In this document: positions 49,296 through 56,840 of the stretch, in pieces
Position numbering within the stretch: the first letter of the stretch is position 1
Layout: each line of letters begins with the position of its first letter
Source of the DNA: Ottowia thiooxydans DSM 14619
Lineage (GTDB): Bacteria > Pseudomonadota > Gammaproteobacteria > Burkholderiales > Burkholderiaceae_C
Reading direction: 5' to 3'
Length of the DNA: 64,000 nucleotides
Assembly: GCF_000422885.1 (NCBI RefSeq)
Contig: NZ_KE383942.1
Location: 375,353-439,352 of the forward strand
Made by a program: the position numbers and the translations under genes
The notes under the pieces: model-generated
Database searches by the model: none
What the model was told of the DNA's origin: nothing
Seen by the model: only the letters and a program-made list of their open reading frames with translations

Positions 49296-51089
49296 TCAAG
49301 GCTTGAGGCCCATAGCGCCGCGTTTGAATCTTTCAATAAGCTCTCGGGCTCTCTCAGCGTCTTTGTAAATTGGCGAAACGCTGGCCGCTTTCGTACTTGA
49401 ATTGAGGTTCAGGGCATCTAGCTCCAACGGATGACCAGTACAGACGGTTTCGCGTTGCGCGGGCGATTCGCCCAATAGATAGTTGGTGACGATGGGATCC
49501 ACGCAAGAATCGACATAGGGATAGATCGCATGCTGAAAATCTCCGGATACGTAGACGCGGCGTGCAGCGGGCAACTGAGCAAAGAACGTGTTGGCTCCGT
49601 CGGTGTTGGTGGCGGCATCGTACTGGGATTGAACCATGAGTACGTTCAGCGACTTCATGGGGGTTAGCGCAGGTTTGCTGACCGTAGGGCCGCCCCAGAA
49701 ACTGCAGGGGTTTTGTAGCATCGCTGCGAAGAACAATGGCGCCCGCTGAGCCACGCCACGTATGCGTTCAACCCAGGTTGTCGAATCAGTGATGGCCAGC
49801 GTGTCATTGCAAGTCACTGCCGCGCGGACTGCCTCTGAGGAGTCCAGATTGAAGCTCGACGGCTTAGCCTCTGCCCGCTCAAGGTAAACTGCATAAAGGC
49901 TTTTCAAGACACTACGCAGGGCCTCGTTTCGCACCGGGTTCACAGGGTCTAAAACGTACTCATCCAGATCTTCCTGTATAGCTGCAGTATCAGCTGGATC
50001 AGGTGCTGCCTTCAACACCGCGTCCAAGGCTTGGGCGGCCGAAATGTTTGCAAGGAATTCGTTGGCACTCGTTCGGCTGTAAGTTAATTTGGTCAAGCCA
50101 CCAATCAGTGATTGCTGTACTCCTGGACTCAAGGCCGATATGACGGCGCTCACCTCGGTCCCAGTTGAACCCAGGCGGAAGTGATCTTCATGCCGAACCG
50201 CGTAAGGAATCATCACTTCGTCGAGCAAGCGTTGCCGCGCCAATGGCTGACCAACCTCCAGGGCGTCGTCAAAAGTAGAGGTGAAATCCAGCGAACTATC
50301 CAAGACCATGCGCCCCACCTTTTCGGGGAAGAGGTTGGCATACCATGAGCCTAACCAGGTGCCATAGGAGTAGCCCACATAATTGAGCTTCTCGTCACCC
50401 AGCAGTCCCCGTAGCAGATCCATATCGCGCGCCGTGGCATCTGTGTTGATGTACGGAGTGATGGGGTTTTTCAAGCACGCTTGTGCAGTCTTGGCATTGT
50501 TGTAGGTTGCGTTCTCAATGTTTTCGGGCGTGTCCCACTCGGCTGCGCTCATATCGACTTCGCGTTCAAGCTCATTCGTGCTGCACTCCAGCCGAGTGCT
50601 AGCGCCTGTCCCGCGCGGTGAGAACCCCACCATGTCGAATTCGTTCAGGAGACGTAGTTGACGGGCACCCTGCGGGTTATCTGGATTGCTGTTGGCAAAC
50701 GCACTAAACAGAGACAGAGCATCCGCTAAGCCATCTTGTCCAGGCCCTCCGGGGTTGAATAGCAAAGAGCCTTGCCGTTTTTCAGGCGTACCAGCAGCCA
50801 GCCGCATGACGGCGACCACGACATCTCCGCGCTCAGTGTTGGACCAGTCCAAGGGGGCGCGCACATAGCTGCATCGCAGCCTCTCGCCCACTGATGGGTC
50901 CAACGTGCTTAATGTATTGTTTTCCTCACCCAGGATGGTGGGGTCGCAGTGGGTCCATTGAACCGTTTGTTCACGGTACTTTTGCAATGGATCTGGAGTG
51001 CCGTCTCCGCCGCAGGCGCTGAGACCGAAAATCGAAGCAGCGCCTATCAAGCCTGCGCTGAATGAAAAAAATGTTCTACCCAACTTCAT
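49296..51089 (-). CDS. TAP-like alpha/beta-hydrolase lipoprotein (tripeptidyl aminopeptidase type)
   Basis: The product is 597 residues. The lipobox FGLSAC gives Cys26. The alpha/beta-hydrolase fold has the oxyanion loop FNPGGPGQDG, nucleophile Ser in VGYSYGTWLG (about 240) and MVLDSSLDF. The C-terminal TAP-like domain (NVLMVQSQYDAATNTDGA; His in GDFQHAIYPY) supplies Asp and His. Relatives remove tripeptides or hydrolyse esters outside the cell. It is monocistronic. Confidence 0.88.
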   Translation of the reverse strand: MKLGRTFFSFSAGLIGAASIFGLSACGGDGTPDPLQKYREQTVQWTHCDPTILGEENNTLSTLDPSVGERLRCSYVRAPLDWSNTERGDVVVAVMRLAAGTPEKRQGSLLFNPGGPGQDGLADALSLFSAFANSNPDNPQGARQLRLLNEFDMVGFSPRGTGASTRLECSTNELEREVDMSAAEWDTPENIENATYNNAKTAQACLKNPITPYINTDATARDMDLLRGLLGDEKLNYVGYSYGTWLGSWYANLFPEKVGRMVLDSSLDFTSTFDDALEVGQPLARQRLLDEVMIPYAVRHEDHFRLGSTGTEVSAVISALSPGVQQSLIGGLTKLTYSRTSANEFLANISAAQALDAVLKAAPDPADTAAIQEDLDEYVLDPVNPVRNEALRSVLKSLYAVYLERAEAKPSSFNLDSSEAVRAAVTCNDTLAITDSTTWVERIRGVAQRAPLFFAAMLQNPCSFWGGPTVSKPALTPMKSLNVLMVQSQYDAATNTDGANTFFAQLPAARRVYVSGDFQHAIYPYVDSCVDPIVTNYLLGESPAQRETVCTGHPLELDALNLNSSTKAASVSPIYKDAERARELIERFKRGAMGLKP

Positions 51090-51238
51090 AAAACCCTTAC
51101 TGACTTCCGGTGCTCAAGCTCTCAACTTTAAGGCAAGTGCAACTTTCGCTAAATCTTGATGTTCGCACTGAGGACTTATTCATTCAGTATTTGCACCTGA
51201 TCCGCAAGCGTGAGGAGAGCCGTATCAGAGCCGCCGAC

Positions 51239-51856
51239 CTACCCAAGGTTTAGACTGCTTGCGTAGGGGCTTGCCAAGAAAATGAATCCGGCGATGTTCA
51301 GTACAACGCTGACCCAAAACACTGCGCGGAATTCAGCTTTTGAAGACTTGTGTCTGAGCACCTGTTGCGCGATCAACGCGCCCGGCCAACCACCTACAAG
51401 CGACAGCAGATGAAGCGTTTGTTCAGAGGTTCGCCAAGAGCCGCGCTTTGCCGCTGATTTGTCGAGTGCATAGGCCACGAAAGTTGTGACACTGGCGAGG
51501 AGGTAAACCCCTGGTACCCAGCGGGGCGGATGACCTAGGAAGTAACCAAGGAGCAATACGATCGCGAATAAAGGAAGGGCAAAAAGGCTGGCGGTTCCCC
51601 ATTGAGCCGATCCGTTTTTTCGCACGGGCACCGGTGCGGCCCGCCTTGTGCGAAGGGGCTCTACCTTGAGTGCGCGCTTCTTGCCTTGTGGACCCAGCTC
51701 GACTTGGAAGCGCACGCGTTGATTGACTTGAGGGCGTTCGCGTAGATCCCGGAATGCCTTGATATGAACAAAGACTTCTTGGCCGCCCTGGTCTGCCTCG
51801 ATGAAGCCAAAGCCACGCTCATCGTTCCAGGATTTGATGGTGCCGTCGAAGTGCAT
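51239..51856 (-). CDS. Cold-shock domain/DUF1294 membrane protein
   Basis: The product is 205 residues. An N-terminal cold-shock domain (GTIKSWNDERGFGFIEADQG with RNP1-type GFGFI, then VFVHIKAF) covers about 1-65; a basic linker and a C-terminal DUF1294 domain with about four membrane helices follow (YALDKSAAKRGSWRTSEQTL, GGWPGALIAQQVLRHKS). The fusion tethers a nucleic-acid-binding domain to the membrane; it is common in Proteobacteria but of unknown function. Confidence 0.88.
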   Translation of the reverse strand: MHFDGTIKSWNDERGFGFIEADQGGQEVFVHIKAFRDLRERPQVNQRVRFQVELGPQGKKRALKVEPLRTRRAAPVPVRKNGSAQWGTASLFALPLFAIVLLLGYFLGHPPRWVPGVYLLASVTTFVAYALDKSAAKRGSWRTSEQTLHLLSLVGGWPGALIAQQVLRHKSSKAEFRAVFWVSVVLNIAGFIFLASPYASSLNLG

Positions 51857-52004
51857 GGTTGGAGTTGTCTAAGGTTTGAATTCACCGGCCTACGAGGCTT
51901 TCCTCGCGGTTCGGTGGAGCGATAGCTTAGCCGCTCAGTACCCACGGCTCGCCCGGCCTCAAACCGTTTCCACACATGGGTCAGGGCGCGCACGCTCCCT
52001 ACGG

Positions 52005-52034
52005 GACAAATGCCCCTTGCGGGGTGCATTTGTC
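52005..52034. other. Strong hairpin in the 51857-52129 gap
   Basis: GACAAATGC-CCC and GGG-T-GCATTTGTC pair over about 12 bp around a short loop, with no T-run. The 273-base gap holds nothing else I can recognise. It may terminate the surface-protein gene ending at 52130. Confidence 0.4.
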
Positions 52035-52129
52035 GACCAGTCGCCACTGCTGATGTTGATGTTGCGGAGCTTATTAAACCTGGGCCCGGCGTTTGATCGG
52101 AGATGCGGGTGTTCGCAGGCTCAGGTTTT

Positions 52130-54688
52130 TCACGACTTGGCTCTTTTCGCACGCCATGCCAAACCACCCAGCAACGCGCAGAGTGATCCCAATAGCCAGC
52201 CACTGTTCACCGGCACAGGGGTGGGAGTCACCACGACAGGTGCCGCAGTGATGGTGAGAGTTCCGTCTACAAAGCTCACCTCATAGTTGCTGGCCGCCGC
52301 ATCGCTGGCAATGATGGGGTAGGTGCCCGGTGGGGAATCCGATGTGGCGGTGGTGCTGAAAACTGGAGGGGTCACCAGATTGGCATCTGACTCACCATTC
52401 ACCCAACCAGACGTTAGCGCTGTGAAAACAGGGTTGGCAGCTCCGGCCACACGGCTGGCATTTTCAGCGGTGACGACCAGCGGCGCGGGTGTTACCGTGA
52501 GTGCGCCGTCTACCGGGGTTCCCAGCAAATAATTGGCGTTGCTCACTGCACCTGAGGCCGTGATGGGATAGGTGCCCACGGCTGAGGCAGCTGTGGCGCT
52601 GGTGCCCAGCGTGGGTGGGGTGGTTAGTGCGTTGGTGCTGGTCTCTCCGGGTACCAAACCTGTGTAGGTGGCGCTGAAAGGTGGGTCTGCGCTGCCATAG
52701 ACGCGCGTTGCATTCGCCGCAGTAACAACCAGAGGCGCGGGGGCCACGGTGAGCACACCTTCTACCGGGGCTTGCAGCAAATAATTGGCATTGGACGCGG
52801 CGCCTGAGACTGTGATGGGGTAGGTGCCTGTGGCTGAACTCGCTGTGGCGCTTGTACCCAGGGTGGGCAGGCTCGTCAATGCATCGGCGGCGGTCTCCCC
52901 TAGTACCAAACCCCCGTAGGTAGCGCTGAAAACAGGGTTTGGGGCGCCGTAGATGCGCGATACATTGTCAACGGTCATGGTCAGCGGGGCTGGTCCCACT
53001 GTCAGAGTTCCACTTACCGGGGTTTGCCACGAATAGTTGGCGTTGGTCACGGCACCGGTGGCGGTGATCGGATAGTTTCCGGTGGGTGAGGCTGGGGTGG
53101 CGTTGGTGCTTAGTGTGGGCAGGGTCGTTAGCGCAACGGCACTGGTTTGGCCTAGCACCAGGCCCGTATAGGTGGCGTTGAAAACTGGATCTGGAGCGCC
53201 ATAGAGGCGTGTCGCATCCTGTACCGTCACAGTGAGTGGAGCGCGTTCCACAGTCAGGATGCCACTGGTGGGGGACTGCAGCGAATAATTGGCGTTCGCC
53301 ACTGCTCCTTGGATGGAGATTGGATAGGTACCGGGGGTTGTGTTCAGGTCGGTGTAGGAGATCAGTGTGGGCAGGGTTGTGAACGCATTGGCGCTGGTCT
53401 CGCCGGGCGCAAAACTTCCATAGACAACGGTAAACGGTGGGTTTGGGCTGCCATAGGGGCGGCTTGCATTTTGAGCCCCAACCGTTAGCGGACGAGGTGT
53501 TACGGTCAGGCTGCCATTGACGACGGTTTGCAGTACGTAGTTGGCATTTGCCACGGCACCTGCAGCGGTGATGGGGTAGGGGCCAACAGGTGAATTGGCG
53601 ACAGCGAGCGTAGCCAGGGCAGGTTGTGTCACCAACGCAATTGCACCGGTTTCTCCTGGCGCGAGACCTGTAAACGTGGTGTTGAAGGGCGGGTTGGGGT
53701 TGCCATAGGCGCGGCTTGCGTTTGCAACTGTCATAGTCAGTGGAGCAGGCCCCACCGTTAAGGTGCCATTGACGGGTGGTTGCAGCAAGTAATTGGCATT
53801 TGTTGAGGCACCCGTCGCGGTGATGGGATAGGGGCCTACGGGTGAGTTGGGTGTTGCGCTCGTAGCCAGAACAGGTGGTGTCACCAATGCATTGGCGCCG
53901 GTTTCGCCGGGCGCCAAACCTGTAAAGGTGGCGCTGAACGGTGGGTTGGCGCTGCCGTAGGTGCGGCCTGCATCTCCAACCGTTATGGTCAGCGGCGCGG
54001 CTGTTACGAATAACGTGCCGTTGATGGAGGGGTCCAATACGTAGCGGGGGTAAGTGACCGCGCCCGAGACTGTGATTGGGTAGACGCCTACAGGTGAGTT
54101 GGGGCCAGCAATGGTGCTGTATGTGGGGTTGGTGCTAAATGCAGGGAAAAACTGCGGTAGTCCGTGGACTGTGCCGTTAAAAAACGGGTTAGGCATGCCA
54201 TAAAAGCGCGTTTGATCGTTGGCTTGTATGGTCAAGCGGGAGGGCTGGATAACAAATGTCACTGTCGCCTGCTCGAGCACGGCGGTGTCACTGTTTCGGC
54301 GGCGTGTAAAAGTTACGGTCGCGGTCCCGGCGGATTTGAACTGCATTCCGTTCAGGGTGGAATAGGGACTCCCGGGGATCGTAGGTATTGGGAACAGGGG
54401 CTCAAAAACCGAGGTGTCGCTGCTAACCACGCTGGTGGTGAACGGCGTGCCATCAGTGCCTAGAGAAGTGATGAAAGCCAGCTCGTCCACATCCAGATAG
54501 GTGCGGGTGATGGTGCTGCCATGGGTTATTGCAAGAGTAGTGCCGCCGCCACTTACAGTTTCATGCAACACGAAACTTGCGAAGGCGCTAGGGCTGAGCG
54601 CCAGCGCAATCAGTAAAAATGCGACTCGGGCAAAGCTCAATCCCGTTTGTTGTGAACTAAGCCATTCTTTTCTTGTGAATGAAGTCAT
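52130..54688 (-). CDS. Surface protein with eight MBG repeats and sorting-like tail
   Basis: The product is 852 residues. After a signal peptide (ends SAFAS) and a beta-rich lead domain come eight tandem MBG domains of about 80 residues, each opening like APLTVTVQDATRLYGAPDPV, with GLxPGET in the middle, PxGxYPIT and ANY-x-L near the end. Repeats 2, 3 and 5-7 are closest to one another. The last 30 residues (PVPVNSGWLLG, a hydrophobic helix, then WRAKRAKS) resemble a CTERM-type sorting signal. Probably an adhesin-like stalk. GGAGGGG precedes the ATG, and a perfect hairpin (54710-54727) lies in the leader. Confidence 0.85.
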   Translation of the reverse strand: MTSFTRKEWLSSQQTGLSFARVAFLLIALALSPSAFASFVLHETVSGGGTTLAITHGSTITRTYLDVDELAFITSLGTDGTPFTTSVVSSDTSVFEPLFPIPTIPGSPYSTLNGMQFKSAGTATVTFTRRRNSDTAVLEQATVTFVIQPSRLTIQANDQTRFYGMPNPFFNGTVHGLPQFFPAFSTNPTYSTIAGPNSPVGVYPITVSGAVTYPRYVLDPSINGTLFVTAAPLTITVGDAGRTYGSANPPFSATFTGLAPGETGANALVTPPVLATSATPNSPVGPYPITATGASTNANYLLQPPVNGTLTVGPAPLTMTVANASRAYGNPNPPFNTTFTGLAPGETGAIALVTQPALATLAVANSPVGPYPITAAGAVANANYVLQTVVNGSLTVTPRPLTVGAQNASRPYGSPNPPFTVVYGSFAPGETSANAFTTLPTLISYTDLNTTPGTYPISIQGAVANANYSLQSPTSGILTVERAPLTVTVQDATRLYGAPDPVFNATYTGLVLGQTSAVALTTLPTLSTNATPASPTGNYPITATGAVTNANYSWQTPVSGTLTVGPAPLTMTVDNVSRIYGAPNPVFSATYGGLVLGETAADALTSLPTLGTSATASSATGTYPITVSGAASNANYLLQAPVEGVLTVAPAPLVVTAANATRVYGSADPPFSATYTGLVPGETSTNALTTPPTLGTSATAASAVGTYPITASGAVSNANYLLGTPVDGALTVTPAPLVVTAENASRVAGAANPVFTALTSGWVNGESDANLVTPPVFSTTATSDSPPGTYPIIASDAAASNYEVSFVDGTLTITAAPVVVTPTPVPVNSGWLLGSLCALLGGLAWRAKRAKS

Positions 54689-55050
54689 TTCCCCTCCGGA
54701 GTATCTCTGGGCACGGATGTCCGTGCCTCACCTGAACTAGATGCAGTTCCCCTATTAAAGCGCTTTGTAACGTGCTTGTATGCAGCCCGAAAGGGCTACA
54801 TGAAGGGTTTTTTTGGGCTCGTCCAACTGCTGCGTAATCCTTTTGCATTGCTAGAAATCCCAACTTGCCCCAGCGATTGACCTCTCAGCGGAAGAGGGAT
54901 TTTTGCGGCAGGGAATTTAGTGGGCTGTAGATTGCCGATGTGCAGCTCTGTGATATCAAAAATCTTTACGAAAACTTCATGTAGAAGCATGTGGTCTAGA
55001 GCGCCTGTTCTCTCGTAGGCGACACTACGCCCCAAGTTCGTGCTTTACAT
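54689..55050. other. Intergenic region with two hairpins
   Basis: This is the divergent promoter region of the MBG protein and the glycosyltransferase. It contains GGCACGGATGTCCGTGCC (54710-54727, perfect 8-bp stem) and a GAAA-capped stem (54780-54801, AGCCC/GGGCT with outer ATG/CAT pairing), followed on the plus strand by a run of seven T (54808-54814). No gene is convincing here; a 79-codon minus-strand frame at 54796-55035 lacks supporting signals. Confidence 0.5.
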
Positions 55051-56595
55051 ATGTCAACAATCCGTTTACTGATCGGTTCTTCCGGTGCCCCAAGAGCATT
55101 CATTACCGCTGCCGTCGTCTACCTGCTCACCTGGATCCTGGTTCCGCCGCTGATCATCACCAGCTTGCCGCTGGACGTGGTGGAGGGCATTAGCTGGGGC
55201 CGTGATTGGCAATGGGGTTACTACAAACATCCGCCGTTCCCCTCCTGGGTGCTGAGCGTGTTTTATGGCGCCTTTGGCAATGTGGGGCCTTATCTGCTGA
55301 GCCAGTTGTGCATTGTGCTGGCGCTTTGGCTGGTGTGGCTCACTGGCTGCCGGCTGACTTCGCCAGAACGCTCGTTTTTGGGCGTGGTGCTCACTATGGG
55401 CGTGGTGCACTACAGCCGCTCGACGGTGGAGTTCAACCACAACGTGGCGCAAATTCCCGTGTGGGCAGCGCTGGGCTATTGTTTGCTGGCGGCCTTGCAA
55501 GATGGGCGGCGGTGGCAGTGGCTGCTGCTGGGCGTGGTGGCGGGTATTGGCATGCTCACCAAGTATTCGGTGGGTTTTTTGCTTCTGTGCCAGGCGCTTT
55601 ACCTGGTGTTGTCGTCTGAGCGCCGTGTATTCCTCAAGCCCGGCCCATGGCTGGCCTTGGGTGCCATGCTGGTGGTGCTGGCGCCTCACGTGTATTGGTT
55701 GTGGCAATCCAACTGGCTGCCTATGGAATATGTGGGCGCGCGCGCTTCGGGGGAGCAGACACACACACGCATGGAAGTGCTTATTTTCCCGGCGGTTCAA
55801 GTACTTAACCACTTCCCACTGATCCTGATCGTCTCTGGCGCATTGCTCCTCACGCGCCGGGCCCGTAAGAGTTTGCCTGCCAAGCGGGCTGACTGGCGTT
55901 TGTCTGTGGAGCGGCCAGGGTACCTGCTCACGATTGGCTTGGGGCCTTGCCTGGTGGTCACGCTATTGGGTGTGTTGGCTTCCTTGCGTGTGTATGACAT
56001 GTGGGGCACACCGATGTGGGTTTTCAGCGGTTTACTGGTGGTGGCGTGGTTGCCACAAGCGTGGTTGGCACCCTTGCGTCCAAAGCTGCTGGCCGGGCTG
56101 TTGATTTGGCTTTTGGTGGTTTCAGTGGTCTCGGGCGTGTATCTCGCCTATAGCGCGCAGTGGCGCGATCGCCCAGCTCGAACTGACTGGCCTATGGCAG
56201 CGCTTGCTGAAAAGGCTGATACCTCCTGGAACAAGGTGGCGAGCTGCCGATTTCGCACGGTGGGGGGAGACGACTGGCTTGCGGGTCTGATCGTGGCTGA
56301 TTCATCTGCCAGGCCCTCCCTGCTGATTGAGGGTGACCCGCGCTACTCCCCGTGGGTGACGCTGGAAAACCTGAAAACGAATGGCCTGCTCTGGGTGTGG
56401 CAAGAGGGCGAAGCGGGGCAATCTACTCCTCCAGCGCCGCCGGAATTGCTGAACAAGCTGCCTGTGGATGCCGATATGCGCAAGTTTGAAGGGGAATGGC
56501 AGTTGACTTGGCCATTTAACCCGGCTAGAACGCCTTTGACGGTTCACTGGCGTGCGTACGTCCCAGAGGGGTGTGTGCGGGCAGGGGTGTCATAG
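55051..56595 (+). CDS. GT39-family membrane glycosyltransferase
   Basis: The 514-residue polytopic inner-membrane protein belongs to the PMT/ArnT-like family. The early DWQWGYYKHPPF motif after the first helix corresponds to the conserved acidic loop that binds the lipid-linked sugar. About ten further hydrophobic segments precede a periplasmic C-terminal domain (about 380-514). It probably transfers a sugar from a polyprenyl-phosphate donor to a lipid or protein acceptor. The acceptor is unknown; the adjacent surface protein is a possible but unproven client. Confidence 0.85.
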   Translation: MSTIRLLIGSSGAPRAFITAAVVYLLTWILVPPLIITSLPLDVVEGISWGRDWQWGYYKHPPFPSWVLSVFYGAFGNVGPYLLSQLCIVLALWLVWLTGCRLTSPERSFLGVVLTMGVVHYSRSTVEFNHNVAQIPVWAALGYCLLAALQDGRRWQWLLLGVVAGIGMLTKYSVGFLLLCQALYLVLSSERRVFLKPGPWLALGAMLVVLAPHVYWLWQSNWLPMEYVGARASGEQTHTRMEVLIFPAVQVLNHFPLILIVSGALLLTRRARKSLPAKRADWRLSVERPGYLLTIGLGPCLVVTLLGVLASLRVYDMWGTPMWVFSGLLVVAWLPQAWLAPLRPKLLAGLLIWLLVVSVVSGVYLAYSAQWRDRPARTDWPMAALAEKADTSWNKVASCRFRTVGGDDWLAGLIVADSSARPSLLIEGDPRYSPWVTLENLKTNGLLWVWQEGEAGQSTPPAPPELLNKLPVDADMRKFEGEWQLTWPFNPARTPLTVHWRAYVPEGCVRAGVS

Positions 56596-56840
56596 TCCCA
56601 TTTGTGATGCTGTCTAAATCCTGAAAGATATTCAGCGTAAAACCCTCAAACACGGCCTAAGATTCGATATGAGGAAAGAGTTGGCAATGTTTCGTCACCC
56701 CTTTGTCGCCGTTCGGTGGCACAATTCGAGGTTGCGAAGTATCCGGCCCTTCCACAGCCAGTCGCGTCCGCCAACCGGTTCAGCCGTGACGCGGAAGGTC
56801 AATTAAACCAACCCATGTTCCCTGAAGGGGAGCGAAAGGT

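Noticed and set aside
52300-54250. Regularly repeated DNA that could suggest a CRISPR array
   Set aside because: The repeats are about 240 bases, diverged and in frame; they encode the MBG domains. No short identical repeats with unique spacers were seen anywhere in the window.
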